Part shown: positions 22,687 to 35,362 of the stretch, in pieces
Layout of the letters: each line of letters starts with the position of its first letter
How positions within the stretch are numbered: the first letter of the stretch is position 1
Assembly: GCF_029544075.1 (NCBI RefSeq)
Contig: NZ_JAJQJH010000002.1
Coordinates: 62,001 to 126,000, forward strand
Source: Chromohalobacter canadensis
GTDB lineage: Bacteria > Pseudomonadota > Gammaproteobacteria > Pseudomonadales > Halomonadaceae
DNA: 64,000 nucleotides
Reading direction: 5' to 3'
Notes under the pieces: generated by a model
Told to the model about the DNA's origin: nothing
Databases searched by the model: none
What the model saw: only the letters and a program-made list of their open reading frames with translations
Position numbers and translations under genes: made by a program

Positions 22687-24027
22687 TCATACGCTACCCA
22701 CCGGGATCGGGTCGGCATGTGCCGCGCCCTGGCCACGCGTGACACCACGTTCGAACTCATCGCGGAAATAGTGAATCGCCGACGCCAACGGCATTGCCGC
22801 CCCCGGCGCATGCGCGCAGAAGGTCCGCCCCGGCCCCAGGTCTACCGCCAGCGATTCCAGCAAGTCGATATCGCCTCGCTCGCCCTCGCCAGCCTCCAGG
22901 GCCTGCAGGAGCTTGACGCTCCACGGCAACCCATCACGGCACGGCGTACACCAGCCGCAGGACTCGCGGGAGAAGAATTCCTCCAGGTTGCGCGCCAGTG
23001 ACACCACGTTCTGATCGTCGGCCACCACCGCGATGAGCCCGGTGCCCAGACGGCTACCGGCCTTGCCGATGGTGTCGAAGTCGAGTGCCAACTCAAGGTG
23101 CTCGGGCAGCAGAAAGCCGGTACTCCCGCCACCGGGTAGCCAGGTCTTGAGCGTATGACCATCGCGCATGCCGCCGGCGCGCTCGAGTAGTTCGTTGCCC
23201 GTAGTACCCATGGGCAACTCCCACAAGCCGGGCCGTTTGACCTTGCCGGAGACGCCGTACAGCTTGGTACCACCATCACCGCTCTTGCCCTGGGACAACC
23301 CCTGATACCAATCCGCGCCATGCAGCACGACGGAAGGCACGTTACACAGCGTCTCGACGTTGTTGACCACGGTGGGCTTGCCCCAGGCCCCGCTTTGCCC
23401 CGGAAAAGGCGGCTTGGCCCGGGGACTGGCGCGCTTGCCTTCCAGCGAGTTGATCAGCGCGGTTTCCTCACCGCAGATATAACGTCCAGCCCCCGTATGC
23501 AGGGCAATATCGAAATCCCAGCCGCTACCGGCCACGTCTCGGCCCAACCAGCCAGCGGCACGCGCTTCTTCCAGCGCGCGTTGAACCGTACGCGCGGCGT
23601 CGACGTATTCGCCACGCATGAAGATGTAGCCCTGGTAGGCATTGTTGGCGAAGCCGGCCAGGATCATGCCCTCTATGAGCAGATGCGGCTGCTGCTCGAG
23701 CAACAGACGATCCTTGAAGGTGCCGGGCTCCATTTCATCGGCGTTGCAGACGATATAGCCGCGCGGGATGCCCTCACCCTGCATGGTCAGGCTCCACTTG
23801 AGCCCGGCAGAGAATCCGCCGCCACCGCGTCCGCGCAGGTTGGCGGTCTTGAGCTCGTCGATCAGCGTCTTCGAGGTCAGGTCGCTAAAGGCGCGCTCAA
23901 CGCTGGCGTAGCCCTGCTGCTCGCGATAGGCGTCGAGCATCACTGGCGTGCCGTCGTCGTTGAGCCGAAAGGTCAGCGGGTGCGTTTCAGGGCGGCGTTC
24001 GTCGCGGTCTTGCAGAATCCGGCTCAT
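22687..24027 (-). CDS. nuoF: NADH-quinone oxidoreductase subunit F
   Basis: The 446-residue NADH-binding subunit carries FMN and cluster N3. The glycine-rich [13 protein letters not shown] binds NADH, the [10 protein letters not shown] segment lies at the flavin, and [12 protein letters not shown] plus a later Cys ligate the 4Fe-4S cluster. A nearby upstream ATG in another frame reaches a stop after seven codons, so the start at 24027 is firm. Confidence 0.97.
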   Translation of the reverse strand: MSRILQDRDERRPETHPLTFRLNDDGTPVMLDAYREQQGYASVERAFSDLTSKTLIDELKTANLRGRGGGGFSAGLKWSLTMQGEGIPRGYIVCNADEMEPGTFKDRLLLEQQPHLLIEGMILAGFANNAYQGYIFMRGEYVDAARTVQRALEEARAAGWLGRDVAGSGWDFDIALHTGAGRYICGEETALINSLEGKRASPRAKPPFPGQSGAWGKPTVVNNVETLCNVPSVVLHGADWYQGLSQGKSGDGGTKLYGVSGKVKRPGLWELPMGTTGNELLERAGGMRDGHTLKTWLPGGGSTGFLLPEHLELALDFDTIGKAGSRLGTGLIAVVADDQNVVSLARNLEEFFSRESCGWCTPCRDGLPWSVKLLQALEAGEGERGDIDLLESLAVDLGPGRTFCAHAPGAAMPLASAIHYFRDEFERGVTRGQGAAHADPIPVGSV

Positions 24028-24043
24028 GCCTCGTTCTCCCAGT

Positions 24044-24553
24044 TCATGCGTACCCCTCCAGCAGCGTAGGGATCTCCTCGGGCGTCACCGGCCCGTAGGT
24101 ATCATCACCAATCATCAGCGCCGGGCCACGGTCGCAGGCGCCGAGACAGCACACCGGTAGCAGCGTGAACCGATCATCCGGTGTGGTCTGCCCGAAGCCG
24201 ATGCCGAGATGCGCGAAGAAGGCATCACGCAGGGCTTCGTAATCAGTGAGAAAGCACGAGCTACTGTCACACAGCAGGATCACATGACGCCCCACCGGCT
24301 GGCGGAAGATCAAGCTATAGAACGTCGCCACACCTTCGATGCTCGCCGGCGGCACACCGAGTTCACGCGCAATGGCCTCGATGGCGGCGTCCGGCACCCA
24401 GCCATGGCGCTTCTGCACGATCTTGAGCGCCTCGATGCTAGCCGCCTGCGGATGTGGGTAATGCTCGCGCTCATGGGCGATGGCCGCCCGATCCTCGTCG
24501 TGCAGCACGAAACCGTCGGTGGCGATGGGCGCGGAGGTAGAAGTATGTGTCAT
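24044..24553 (-). CDS. nuoE: NADH-quinone oxidoreductase subunit E
   Basis: This 169-residue thioredoxin-fold subunit holds the 2Fe-2S cluster N1a, bound by cysteines in LCDSSSCF and [10 protein letters not shown]. It forms the NADH dehydrogenase module with NuoF and NuoG. The segment [16 protein letters not shown] is the standard family signature. It starts one base from the nuoCD stop. Confidence 0.97.
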   Translation of the reverse strand: MTHTSTSAPIATDGFVLHDEDRAAIAHEREHYPHPQAASIEALKIVQKRHGWVPDAAIEAIARELGVPPASIEGVATFYSLIFRQPVGRHVILLCDSSSCFLTDYEALRDAFFAHLGIGFGQTTPDDRFTLLPVCCLGACDRGPALMIGDDTYGPVTPEEIPTLLEGYA

Positions 24554-24554
24554 G

Positions 24555-26333
24555 TCAGCGGTCCACGTCGGCCATCACGAAATCGATACTCCCCAGATGA
24601 GCGATCAAGTCCGGTACCAAGGCACCGCGCACCACCGCGGGGATCTGCTGAAGATGCGGGAAACTGGGCGTCCGGATGCGCGTGCGATAGCTCATGGTGT
24701 TGCCATCCGAGGTCAGGTAATAGCTGTTGATACCCTTGGTCGCCTCGGTCATCGACAGCGACTCATTGGGCTTGAGCACGGGCCCCCAGGAGACCTGCAG
24801 AAAATGCGTGATCAGGGTCTCGATGTGCTGGAGCATCTTCTCGCGCGGTGGCGGTGTGGTCAGCGGATGATCGGCCTTGTAGTCGCCGGCCGGCATATGA
24901 TCGACGCATTGCTGGATGATGCGCAGGCTTTGACGCATCTCGTCGATACGCAGCTGACCACGGTCGAAGGCATCGCCGTTGGCACCCAGCGGCACCTCGA
25001 AATCGAAATTCTCGTAGCCGGAATAAGGGCGCTTCTTGCGTAAGTCGAAGTCGCAGCCGGTGGCGCGCAGATTGGGCCCGGTGACGCCCCATTCGAGCGC
25101 CTCGCGCGTGGTGAAGGCAGCTACCTGTTTGGTGCGTTCGCGGATGACGGCATTTTCCATCATTGCGCGCTCGTACTCGACGAGTCGCTTGGGCATCCAG
25201 TCGAGGAAACCCTGAACCAGCTTGTCCCAACCATTGGGCAGGTCGTGCGCGGTGCCGCCGATGCGATACCACGCCGGGTGCATACGAAAACCGGTGATGC
25301 CCTCGATGACCTCATAGGCTTTCTGGCGATCGGTGAAGGTGAAGAACACCGGCGTCATCGCGCCCAGGTCCTGCAGATAGGTGCCCAGGAACAGCAAGTG
25401 ACTGTTGATGCGGAACATTTCCGCCATCATCACGCGAATGGTCTTGGCGCGATCGGTGACTTGGATGCCCGCCAGCTTTTCCACCGCCATCACATACGGC
25501 AGGTTGTTCATTACCCCGCCGGTATAGTCGATGCGATCGGTATAGGGAATGTAGCTGTGCCAGGATTGGCGCTCGGCCATCTTCTCGGCGCCGCGATGGT
25601 GATAGCCGATATCGGGGACGCAATCGACCACAACCTCACCGTCGAGCTGCAGGACAATGCGGAAGGCACCATGCGCGGAGGGGTGGTTGGGCCCCAGGTT
25701 GAGAAACATGTAGTCCGTGTTCTCGTCCTTACGCTTCATGCCCCAGGATTCAGGGTCGAAGCGCAGCGCTTCCTGCTCGGTATCCTGACCTTCCACGGTC
25801 AGCGTATAGGGATCGAACTCGGTGGCGCGCGCCGGATAATCCTTGCGCAGCGGATGCCCGTTCCAGGTAGGCGGCATCAAAAGACGCGTCAGGTGCGGGT
25901 GCCCGCGGAAGTCGATGCCGAACATGTCCCAGACTTCGCGCTCGTACCAATTGGCATTGGGGTAAAGGCCCGCAATGCTAGGCACCTCGAGATCACGCTC
26001 GGAAAGCGCCACCTTGAGCATGATGTCGCGATTGCGCGAGATCGACATCAATTGATAAAAGACCGTGAAATCCGCAGGTGGTAAATCCGCGCGATGGCTA
26101 CGCAGACGCTCGTCGATGGCATTCAGGTCGAAGAGCATCTCGAAGGGTTCGGGCATGTCCCGCAGGAAGCCGAGCACCTCAAGCAGATGCTCGCGGTCGA
26201 GCCACAGGACCGGCATGCCGGTGTACGTCGATTGCTCGACGAAGACATGGTTGCCAAAGCGCGCGAATAACGCCTGGACCACCGGGTCATCGGCGTGCGC
26301 GTGATTGGCGTATGGCGATTGAACTGCGCTCAT
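24555..26333 (-). CDS. nuoCD: NADH-quinone oxidoreductase fused subunit C/D
   Basis: The 592-residue protein joins NuoC (about residues 1-190, with [16 protein letters not shown]) to NuoD (from about 210, with [24 protein letters not shown] and the C-terminal FVMADVDR). NuoD shapes the quinone pocket near cluster N2. The fusion is typical of gammaproteobacteria such as Escherichia coli and Pseudomonas, and helps place the organism. Confidence 0.97.
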   Translation of the reverse strand: MSAVQSPYANHAHADDPVVQALFARFGNHVFVEQSTYTGMPVLWLDREHLLEVLGFLRDMPEPFEMLFDLNAIDERLRSHRADLPPADFTVFYQLMSISRNRDIMLKVALSERDLEVPSIAGLYPNANWYEREVWDMFGIDFRGHPHLTRLLMPPTWNGHPLRKDYPARATEFDPYTLTVEGQDTEQEALRFDPESWGMKRKDENTDYMFLNLGPNHPSAHGAFRIVLQLDGEVVVDCVPDIGYHHRGAEKMAERQSWHSYIPYTDRIDYTGGVMNNLPYVMAVEKLAGIQVTDRAKTIRVMMAEMFRINSHLLFLGTYLQDLGAMTPVFFTFTDRQKAYEVIEGITGFRMHPAWYRIGGTAHDLPNGWDKLVQGFLDWMPKRLVEYERAMMENAVIRERTKQVAAFTTREALEWGVTGPNLRATGCDFDLRKKRPYSGYENFDFEVPLGANGDAFDRGQLRIDEMRQSLRIIQQCVDHMPAGDYKADHPLTTPPPREKMLQHIETLITHFLQVSWGPVLKPNESLSMTEATKGINSYYLTSDGNTMSYRTRIRTPSFPHLQQIPAVVRGALVPDLIAHLGSIDFVMADVDR

Positions 26334-26408
26334 GATCGGTTTTCATTCCCCGGCAAGGTGGATCGACTTCGGATAACAGGCGATGGCATCAGGCACAAGG
26401 CACAAGGC

Positions 26409-27089
26409 CTACACCTCATCCGGGGAGCGCAGTTCCGTCACGGCGATACGCCGATCGCGATTCGCCTCGCGCTGTGAGGGCATCTCGGCACGGTATACGC
26501 CCTGATCGCCAACCACCCAGGAAAGCGGACGGCGCTCCTGCTGAATGGAGTCCTGAAGCAGTTGCAACCCTTGTAGAAACGCCTCGGGGCGCGGCGGACA
26601 GCCAGGTACGTAGACGTCCACCGGGAGAAACTTATCGACGCCCTGCACCACCGAATAGATGTCGTACATGCCCCCGGAATTGGCACAGGAACCCATCGAG
26701 ATCACCCACTTGGGTTCGAGCATCTGATCATAGAGCTGCTGGATGACCGGCGCCATCTTGATGAAGCAAGTGCCGGCGATGACCATGAAATCGGCCTGAC
26801 GCGGGGAAGCGCGGATGACCTCGGCGCCGAAACGCGCCACATCATGCGGCGCGGTAAAGGCCGTAGTCATTTCCACATAGCAGCAGGAAAGGCCAAAGTT
26901 GTACGGCCACAGGGAGTGTTTGCGCCCCCAATTGACACTATCGTTGAGTACATCTTCCAACTTGCCGGTGAAGACGTTGCGGTGAACCTGATCCTTCATC
27001 GGATCATCGGTGGTTTCGCGCTTGTCCAGCGGATAGCTTGCGCTACCCGGCGCCGGCTCGCTATCCGCTCGCGTCAGGGTATATTGCAT
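26409..27089 (-). CDS. nuoB: NADH-quinone oxidoreductase subunit B
   Basis: This 226-residue subunit binds the terminal cluster N2. The tandem cysteines in GLSCCYVEM, the Cys in [11 protein letters not shown] and the one in [10 protein letters not shown] are the four ligands. A 30-residue polar N-terminal extension precedes the core. It is separated from nuoCD by 75 bases and from nuoA by 90 bases, both without genes. Confidence 0.97.
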   Translation of the reverse strand: MQYTLTRADSEPAPGSASYPLDKRETTDDPMKDQVHRNVFTGKLEDVLNDSVNWGRKHSLWPYNFGLSCCYVEMTTAFTAPHDVARFGAEVIRASPRQADFMVIAGTCFIKMAPVIQQLYDQMLEPKWVISMGSCANSGGMYDIYSVVQGVDKFLPVDVYVPGCPPRPEAFLQGLQLLQDSIQQERRPLSWVVGDQGVYRAEMPSQREANRDRRIAVTELRSPDEV

Positions 27090-27179
27090 GATGCGCCTCG
27101 AAGCTCTGAAAAAGAAAATTCGGGTATCTGGCGCTATGCCGGTCGTTGCCGGCTCAAGACCGCCTCCAAGGCGGTACGC

Positions 27180-27605
27180 TCATTGATCCGTCACGATATC
27201 GGGCGATTGACCGCGCTTGCGTGGCGCCCACTCCAAGGCACCGACACGACTATCATAGATCAACCCCGCCAACAGGATGAAGATGAAGACGGCAGCGCCC
27301 GCAAAGCCTTCCCAGCCCACCTCGCGGACCGATACGGCCCAGGCGAACAGGAACACGGCTTCGATATCGAAGATCACGAATAGCATCGCGACCAAATAGA
27401 ACTTGACGGAAAAGCGTTGACGCGCATTGCCGGTACCGACAACACCCGATTCAAAGGGGAGGGACTTGCTACGACCGTAGCTACGACCACCGAGCAGACT
27501 CGCGGCACCGATCATCAGGGCACATAACGTGAACACAGCTATTGTAAATAGCCCTACGGCCCAATATTCGGCGATCAGCGCGGTTGCCTCATCGGTCATT
27601 GCCAT
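27180..27605 (-). CDS. nuoA: NADH-quinone oxidoreductase subunit A
   Basis: The 141-residue membrane subunit has three helices and the conserved loop KSLPFESGV and the [18 protein letters not shown] stretch typical of NuoA. It is the first gene of the nuo operon; the operon promoter must lie in the 27606-28058 gap. Confidence 0.97.
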   Translation of the reverse strand: MAMTDEATALIAEYWAVGLFTIAVFTLCALMIGAASLLGGRSYGRSKSLPFESGVVGTGNARQRFSVKFYLVAMLFVIFDIEAVFLFAWAVSVREVGWEGFAGAAVFIFILLAGLIYDSRVGALEWAPRKRGQSPDIVTDQ

Positions 27606-28058
27606 GCCTCACAAGCAGTGGATAGCGCGATAGGGCGCTACCCCAATATTCGTTATCATCGAGGTGCGCGCACCTCGTAGCGCCATTCACGTTGCCTGCG
27701 TGTGGCGAGTCCCTACAAGTCTAGGGGATTTAGCAGCACCTGTCAGGAAGGCCCACGATAAAGTTAGTAAGTTAACGCCATGTCGAGCACCATGGTCGCC
27801 ACTCGTCGGACTTAGTCCGTAAGTCATTACTTACATCGAAAACCTTGTTCAGTAAAGATTGTTTTAACAAACAATACTCCTATGGGGCGTTCTCACCACT
27901 CACTAGGCATCAACGAAAGTCTACGTTACCCAAGCACATCTTGAGTTGCTGCACACGCAACCCTTTTCACCGAGCGTTTTGCCGGTATCCTAAGCGCCAC
28001 GCAAGCGCCCGAGCCGCCGCCATGGGGGCGCACCATGCAGAACACTGAAGGTCAGGCC
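27606..28058. other. Intergenic region with inverted repeats between nuoA and thiD
   Basis: About 450 bases without a convincing gene separate the divergent nuoA and thiD. It is AT-richer than its surroundings. Two inverted repeats stand out: GTAAG-TCATTA-CTTAC at 27819-27834 and ATTGTTT-TAAC-AAACAAT at 27858-27875. They could be operators for the nuo promoter. A 67-codon open frame at 27845-28048 has no ribosome-binding site or recognisable product. Confidence 0.5.
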
Positions 28059-28892
28059 ATGTCCATCGTTCAGACACCTCCCAATGTCCTCACCATTGCC
28101 GGCTCCGATCCTTCGGGTGGCGCCGGGTTGCAGGGGGATATCAAGACGTTTTCAGCGTTGGGCACCTATGCCACCAACGTCATCACGGCGGTGATCGCCC
28201 AGAACACCCAAGGCGTACGTGCCGTGCACCCGGTCCCCGCCGAGATGATCGCCGAGCAACTCGACAACTTGCTCGGCGATGTGCGCATCGACGCGGTCAA
28301 GATCGGCATGGTGGCCAGCGAGACGGTCGCCGCGACGATTCGCGATGCCCTGCACCGGCATCGTCCCCGCTGGATCGTGCTCGACCCGGTCATGGTCGCC
28401 AAGAGCGGCGACATCCTGGTCGATCGCGCCGGCATCCGTGCGGTACGCGATATCCTGGTCCCCCTGGCCGATGTCATCACCCCCAACCTGCCCGAGGCCG
28501 CCGTGCTGCTGGACGCCGAGACGCCCCACACCACCGAGGCGATGGCCACCCTGCTGCCCGAGCTGACACGCCTGGGCGCCCCGTACGTGGTACTCAAGGG
28601 CGGCCACCTCAGTGGCGCGAACTGCCCGGACCTGCTCGCCACGCCGCAAGGCGTGGAATGGCTGGAAGCGCCGCGCATCGCCACCGACAACCTGCATGGC
28701 ACCGGCTGCGCGCTCTCCTCGGCGGTCGCCGCGCACCTGGCGCACTTGCCGCACACGGTCAGCGACCACGACGCCATTCACGCGGCGATCAGCGATGCCA
28801 AGTGCTGGCTGCACACCGCTCTGGACGCCAGCACGCGACTGGCGGTGGGCCAGGGGCGCGGCCCGGTGCATCATTTCCACGCCTGGTGGTGA
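28059..28892 (+). CDS. thiD: Hydroxymethylpyrimidine (phosphate) kinase ThiD
   Basis: The ribokinase-fold enzyme phosphorylates HMP and HMP-P for thiamine synthesis. The N-terminal TIAGSDPSGGAGLQGD motif, the LDPVMVAKSGD segment and the DNLHGTGCALSSA anion-hole motif are diagnostic. The ATG at 28059 has AAGG seven bases upstream; an ATG at 28035 would add eight residues. No TPP riboswitch was seen ahead of it. Confidence 0.93.
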   Translation: MSIVQTPPNVLTIAGSDPSGGAGLQGDIKTFSALGTYATNVITAVIAQNTQGVRAVHPVPAEMIAEQLDNLLGDVRIDAVKIGMVASETVAATIRDALHRHRPRWIVLDPVMVAKSGDILVDRAGIRAVRDILVPLADVITPNLPEAAVLLDAETPHTTEAMATLLPELTRLGAPYVVLKGGHLSGANCPDLLATPQGVEWLEAPRIATDNLHGTGCALSSAVAAHLAHLPHTVSDHDAIHAAISDAKCWLHTALDASTRLAVGQGRGPVHHFHAWW

Positions 28893-29095
28893 AAACCGCG
28901 GCCGCACGGCGCTCGTCGGCAGTATCACGACCTCGTGAATCAATGATGGCCACGGACTTGCAGAGCCCGCCGGGGGCAACCATGCTTTGCTTCACCGCTC
29001 TGCCACCCATGGCGTAGCGGTCACTACCATCCGGCTCGACGTCAGTGCGGTGTCGCCTGCATTTGCACGCCGCCTTCTCGCAGGAGGGACGTATC

Positions 29096-29953
29096 ATGCC
29101 TCAGACCTTGCTAATGGCTTGCGACCTGTCCGCCGAAAACCGTGCCGCTTTCGCACGTGCCGTGAAACTGGCCAACGCCCAGGGTTGCCGCTTGGACATC
29201 CTGCATGTCCTCGATCCCTATCTGCCGCATCAGGCGCTGCGTGATCTGGAACGCAACGTCGTCGACGAGCTCGAGCGCCAGTTGACCGACATTCGCGAAG
29301 ACTATGCCCTACCCGCGCCCGAGACACTCATACAAACCACCACCGGCGCCCCCTACGCCGAAATCATCCGCGAAGCGCATGACCGCGATGCCACCATGAT
29401 CGTGCTCGGCACCCACCGTAAACGCGGTCAGCATGCGCTGGTCGGTGGCACGACCCTGGCCCGCGTACTGAGCCGTGCGCCGTGCCCGGTACTCACCGTG
29501 AGCCACAGCCCCGAGCAGGCGTGGCAAGACGTGCTAGTGCCGGTGGATTTTTCGCTAGCCAGTCGCCATACCCTGCGTGACGTCCTGACCCACTTCCCAC
29601 AGGCACGCCTGACCCTATTACATGCCTGGCACCTGCCGGGTGATGAGGAAATGGGCTCCGATAGCGGCTACGCTCGCTGGCGGGAGCGCGAGCTCGCCGC
29701 GCGGCGCATACGCCTGGAAGCGGAAATCGACAAACTGATGGAAGAGGTCGGCGACGTGCCCGAACTTGAGCTGGTTCTGGAGCAGGGCGAGCCCGGTGAG
29801 GTATTGATGGACTATCTTCGCCGCCAACCGCCCGATCTGCTGGCGCTGGGGCATCAGGATCTGGCGCTGTTCGGTCGCCATCATCCCGCCCCCCTCATCG
29901 AACGACTGCTTGCAGAAGTGCATGTGGACATGATGGTATGCCGGGCTTGGTAG
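29096..29953 (+). CDS. Tandem-domain universal stress protein
   Basis: The protein has 285 residues from the ATG at 29096, preceded by CAGGAGGG. Two UspA domains lie in tandem, about residues 1-140 and 150-285. The first ends with the nucleotide-binding pattern GTHRKRGQHALVGGT; the second has an incomplete version (LGHQDLALFGRHHPAP), so ATP binding may be limited to one half. Such proteins respond to starvation and stress; the target is unknown. It is a single-gene unit between thiD and dtd. Confidence 0.88.
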   Translation: MPQTLLMACDLSAENRAAFARAVKLANAQGCRLDILHVLDPYLPHQALRDLERNVVDELERQLTDIREDYALPAPETLIQTTTGAPYAEIIREAHDRDATMIVLGTHRKRGQHALVGGTTLARVLSRAPCPVLTVSHSPEQAWQDVLVPVDFSLASRHTLRDVLTHFPQARLTLLHAWHLPGDEEMGSDSGYARWRERELAARRIRLEAEIDKLMEEVGDVPELELVLEQGEPGEVLMDYLRRQPPDLLALGHQDLALFGRHHPAPLIERLLAEVHVDMMVCRAW

Positions 29954-29991
29954 CGTGAATATTCATCCCTCGCGTCCACAAGGATCTTGCC

Positions 29992-30429
29992 ATGCGAGCC
30001 GTCATTCAACGTGTCCGCTATGCCAGCGTCGACGTCAACGACCGCACCACGGGCACCATCGAGCAAGGTGTGATGGCCTTGATCGGCGTGGCCCCCGAGG
30101 ATACTCAGACCCACGCCGACAAAATGCTGAATAAACTACTCAAGCTGCGAATATTCAGCGACGACGCGGGCAAGATGAACCTCAACGTGCAACAGGTGGA
30201 GGGCGGCCTGTTGCTGGTTCCGCAATTCACCCTCATGGCCAACACCGCCAAGGGGCTGCGGCCGGGCTTCGATGGCGCCGCAACACCCGTCCACGGCGAG
30301 GCATTGTTCGACTATCTGGTGGCACAGGCCCGGCACGCCTGGCCGTATGTCGCCACTGGCGAGTTCGGCGCCGACATGCAGGTCTCGCTGCTCAACGATG
30401 GACCAGTGACCTTTATCGTCGAGACATAA
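29992..30429 (+). CDS. dtd: D-aminoacyl-tRNA deacylase
   Basis: This 145-residue homodimeric enzyme hydrolyses D-aminoacyl-tRNA. The family motifs PQFTL (usually SQFTL) at about 78 and the C-terminal [10 protein letters not shown] (usually NSGPVTF) are present with small changes. AAGGA lies upstream of the start. It converges on yheS across 51 bases. Confidence 0.94.
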   Translation: MRAVIQRVRYASVDVNDRTTGTIEQGVMALIGVAPEDTQTHADKMLNKLLKLRIFSDDAGKMNLNVQQVEGGLLLVPQFTLMANTAKGLRPGFDGAATPVHGEALFDYLVAQARHAWPYVATGEFGADMQVSLLNDGPVTFIVET

Positions 30430-30480
30430 GAGTCAGCAGCCAGCGCTCATGCGCCCAGTGCAGGCGCCCATCTCCGGGTA

Positions 30481-32415
<1,935 letters not shown>

Positions 32416-32480
32416 GCCCGCTCCGGTGGTGATTCGGTGAGTTCCGCCGCCATGCCTGCCAGGACGGCTGGAGATTGCCC

Positions 32481-32996
32481 ATGCATTCTACCCAATTGTG
32501 CGATGTCCTGCGGAATCCACCGCTTTGGGATTATGCCTTGGCGTTATACCAGCGCCCCGGGGTCGCTGACGCCTGCTTGCAGCTACAAGATACGGCAGGG
32601 GCGGATATATGCGAATTGTTGTGGCGCTGCTGGCTCGATCATCACGCTCTCGTGCCCACCGAGAAGGCGCACAACGCGTTGGATGAGATCCGTGCCTGGC
32701 AAACCGAGGTCACACAGCCGATCCGTCATCTACGTCGCATGCTCAAGCCAAGGGCACAACATGAACAAGACGTGGCGACGCTGCGCAACCATCTCAAGGA
32801 AGCCGAACTGCTCGCCGAACGCGAAACACTGCGCCAGTTTCAAGCCATCAGCGAGACGTCGCATGCCGTACGCAAGCGCCAGACGGACGACGACAGCCTG
32901 ACAATGCAACTGGCACGCTGCTTGACCATACACGAGCCAGCGCAAGAAGCCGCGCTGGCAACGCTGACCACCCAATACACGGCGCATCATCCGTAA
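32481..32996 (+). CDS. TIGR02444 family protein
   Basis: This 171-residue, largely helical, cytoplasmic protein matches the TIGR02444 pattern: an N-terminal LWDYALALYQRPGV motif and an L-W-C-W-L-D segment near residue 50. Function is unknown. The gene is commonly divergent from the ABC-F gene, as here. The start is the ATG at 32481 with GGAG eight bases upstream; a TTG six bases earlier is less likely. Confidence 0.8.
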   Translation: MHSTQLCDVLRNPPLWDYALALYQRPGVADACLQLQDTAGADICELLWRCWLDHHALVPTEKAHNALDEIRAWQTEVTQPIRHLRRMLKPRAQHEQDVATLRNHLKEAELLAERETLRQFQAISETSHAVRKRQTDDDSLTMQLARCLTIHEPAQEAALATLTTQYTAHHP

Positions 32997-33207
32997 TACC
33001 TTGTCTCTTCGTAGCCAGCTCAACGCTCAAAAAAGCGTATATCACGCATGTGCGGACACGCCATGACGAGTGGCGCTCATCCCGCAAACTCTGTAGGTTT
33101 TATAGAAGCCAGTCCGATTGATCGCGACACCTTCACGACGCGGTACGGACGTCGAGATCCATGCCATTCGCGCGACGAATCGGCCATCACAAAAAGGACT
33201 CTACGAC

Positions 33208-33885
33208 ATGACACCTTCACAGCCTGGCAATAGCGATGAAAAAGCTGAATCACGCAGTGCCTTGCTTCGTGTACTGGGAGCTATCGATCATGGCCTAGGC
33301 ATCATCGAGCGCGTGATCATCGCGGGGGGTGTTCTCGCCATGGCCGTGCTCATGAGCGGCCACGTCGTCGGCAACCTGCTATTCGACCAAGGTATCCCCG
33401 GCACCTACGAAGTGACAGAGATGCTCATCGTGGTGATCACCTTCGTCGGTGTCGGCTATGCAGCACGCAACGCCCGTCATATCAGCATGTCGGCGATCTA
33501 TGACCAGCTCAGCGGCCGCTGGCGCAAAGCACTTCTCATCCTGATTTGTCTGGGCACCGCCGTATTGATGTTCTATTTCGCCGACAAGTCCATCGACTAT
33601 GTCATGGCCATTTACGATCGCGGTCGTAGCAGTGCTTCACTGAACATCCCGCTATGGATCGTCTATCTCGCCCTCCCTGTCGGCTTCATTCTCGCCGGCG
33701 TGCAATACCTGCTCACCGCCGTGCGCAACCTGGTCAGTGACGATATCTATCGTGCCTTCAACGAAAAAGAGGAATACGACGAAGTGCCCCCGGAAGCGGA
33801 AGAAGGCAATGGCAATGGCAATGGCAATGGCAATGGCAATGGCAATGGCAATGGCAATGGCAATGATGCACGTCACGATGCCTGA
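33208..33885 (+). CDS. TRAP transporter small permease (DctQ type) with Gly-Asn tail
   Basis: The 225-residue membrane protein has four hydrophobic helices (about 40-60, 75-95, 115-135 and 155-175), as in the DctQ subunit of TRAP transporters. The ATG at 33208 follows AAAAGGA; an in-frame start further upstream lacks support. The C-terminus is unusual: an acidic stretch is followed by ten Gly-Asn dipeptides, encoded by a perfect hexanucleotide array, then DARHDA. The tail is probably cytoplasmic and disordered. dctM follows after 47 bases. Confidence 0.88.
   Translation: MTPSQPGNSDEKAESRSALLRVLGAIDHGLGIIERVIIAGGVLAMAVLMSGHVVGNLLFDQGIPGTYEVTEMLIVVITFVGVGYAARNARHISMSAIYDQLSGRWRKALLILICLGTAVLMFYFADKSIDYVMAIYDRGRSSASLNIPLWIVYLALPVGFILAGVQYLLTAVRNLVSDDIYRAFNEKEEYDEVPPEAEEGNGNGNGNGNGNGNGNGNGNDARHDA
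33805..33864 (+). repeat. (GGCAAT)10 in-frame tandem repeat
   Basis: Ten perfect, head-to-tail GGCAAT units fill 60 bases near the 3' end of the DctQ-type gene and encode ten Gly-Asn pairs. Because the unit is six bases, gain or loss changes tail length but never the frame. Perfect identity of all copies points to recent expansion by slippage. Confidence 0.97.
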
Positions 33886-33932
33886 ACTGCCTCTCCGAAA
33901 CACGACCGCCATCAACGCGAGGACGTAAAACA

Positions 33933-35216
33933 ATGCTAACTTGGCTAGCCGTGATCATGCTGGTGCTGCTGCTGCTCGGATTCCCGATGATGGTTCCCCT
34001 GGCGGCAGGCACGTTGTTCATGATGTTCACCGGCATGACGTTTTTCGGGCCCGACCAGGCCGTGAGCTGGATGATCAACGGCATCGGCAGTTGGGTGCTC
34101 GCCGCCGTGCCGATGTTCATCTTCGCCGCCGACATCCTGACCAAGGGCCATACCGCCAACCGGTTGCTCGATGTCGTCGATGTCTTCACCCGCCATGTCC
34201 GCGGGGGCTTACCCATCACCACCGCAGCCTCGTGTGCCCTGTTCGGGGCCGTCTCGGGCTCCACGCAGGCCACCGTGGTCGCCATGGGCGGGCCGATGCG
34301 TCCGCGTCTCCTGGCGCGGGGCTACCCGGACAGTTTCGCTCTGGCCCTGATCATCAACGCCAGCGATATCGCCTTGCTGATCCCGCCGAGCATCGGCTTC
34401 ATCGTCTATGGCGTGGTCATGAAAACCTCGATCGGCGATTTGTTCCTCGCCGGCATTCTGCCCGGCCTTCTGATCCTGGCCATGTTTGCCGTGTACTGCT
34501 ATATCGGCGCACGTCTCAGAGGCATCGAGCCCGAGCCCAGGGCCACCTGGCGCGAGCGTGGGCGAGCTTTCCGCCGCGTAATCTTGCCTTTGGGCTTCCC
34601 GGTACTGGTCGTTGGCGGTATCTACGGCGGCTTCTTCAGCGCCGTCGAGGCCTCGGCAGTCGCGGTGGCCTATGCCTTTCTCCTCGAGGTCGTCATCTAC
34701 CGTCAGGTATCGATCCGTGATCTTGGTAGCCTGGCACTCTCTACCGGCATGATCACCGCCGTGGTCTTCATCCTCGTCGCGATCGGCGCGGCGTTCTCGC
34801 AGACTCTGGGCACCGCCGGCGTGCCGGAGCAGATCCTCGGCCCCATCATCGAGGGGATCGGCGACAACCAGTTCCTGGCACTGCTGCTGATCGCGGCGGC
34901 CTTCTTCGTGGGCTGCATGTTCGTCGACCCGATCGTGGTCATTCTGATTCTGGTGCCGATCTTCAAGCCACTGGTCGAGGCCACCGGGCTGGACCCAGTG
35001 CATGTGGGCGTGATCGTCACCCTGCAGGCGGCTATCGGCTCGGCCACCCCACCGTTCGGTTGCGATATCTTCACCGCCATCGCGGTATTCCGCCGCCCTT
35101 ACATGGAAGTAATTCGCGGCACGCCGCCATTCATTGCCATCCTGGCATTGGCAACGATCATCTTGATCATGTTCCCGCAGATCTCGCTGCTGCTCCCCTC
35201 GCTCGGCGGCGACTGA
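33933..35216 (+). CDS. TRAP transporter large permease (DctM type)
   Basis: This 427-residue protein has about 12 transmembrane helices. The FGAVSGSTQATVVAMGG loop and the LLIPPSIGFIVYG motif are family hallmarks. It forms the sodium-driven membrane unit with the DctQ protein encoded just upstream. The cognate binding protein is probably the convergent gene at 35363-36388. Confidence 0.93.
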   Translation: MLTWLAVIMLVLLLLGFPMMVPLAAGTLFMMFTGMTFFGPDQAVSWMINGIGSWVLAAVPMFIFAADILTKGHTANRLLDVVDVFTRHVRGGLPITTAASCALFGAVSGSTQATVVAMGGPMRPRLLARGYPDSFALALIINASDIALLIPPSIGFIVYGVVMKTSIGDLFLAGILPGLLILAMFAVYCYIGARLRGIEPEPRATWRERGRAFRRVILPLGFPVLVVGGIYGGFFSAVEASAVAVAYAFLLEVVIYRQVSIRDLGSLALSTGMITAVVFILVAIGAAFSQTLGTAGVPEQILGPIIEGIGDNQFLALLLIAAAFFVGCMFVDPIVVILILVPIFKPLVEATGLDPVHVGVIVTLQAAIGSATPPFGCDIFTAIAVFRRPYMEVIRGTPPFIAILALATIILIMFPQISLLLPSLGGD

Positions 35217-35290
35217 GTACGGCTGGCTCGGCCTTCGCTGGGCCAGGTCGCGAGGCAACATCCTGTCTCACTATCATCCGCCAAGCATAT

Positions 35291-35323
35291 AAAAACCCCG
35301 GAAGCTCGCGCTTCCGGGGTTTT
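35291..35323. terminator. Bidirectional terminator between dctM and dctP
   Basis: The nine-base arms CCCCGGAAG and CTTCCGGGG enclose a six-base loop, with five A on the left and four T on the right. It can stop transcription from both the dctQM and the dctP sides. Confidence 0.9.
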
Positions 35324-35362
35324 GCATACGGCATGTCAGTATTCAAACGCTGACGGTCAGGC

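Noticed and set aside
34209-35261. 350-codon open frame opposite dctM
   Set aside because: Antisense to a well-supported membrane protein; product is rich in Asp, His and Arg with no recognisable domain.
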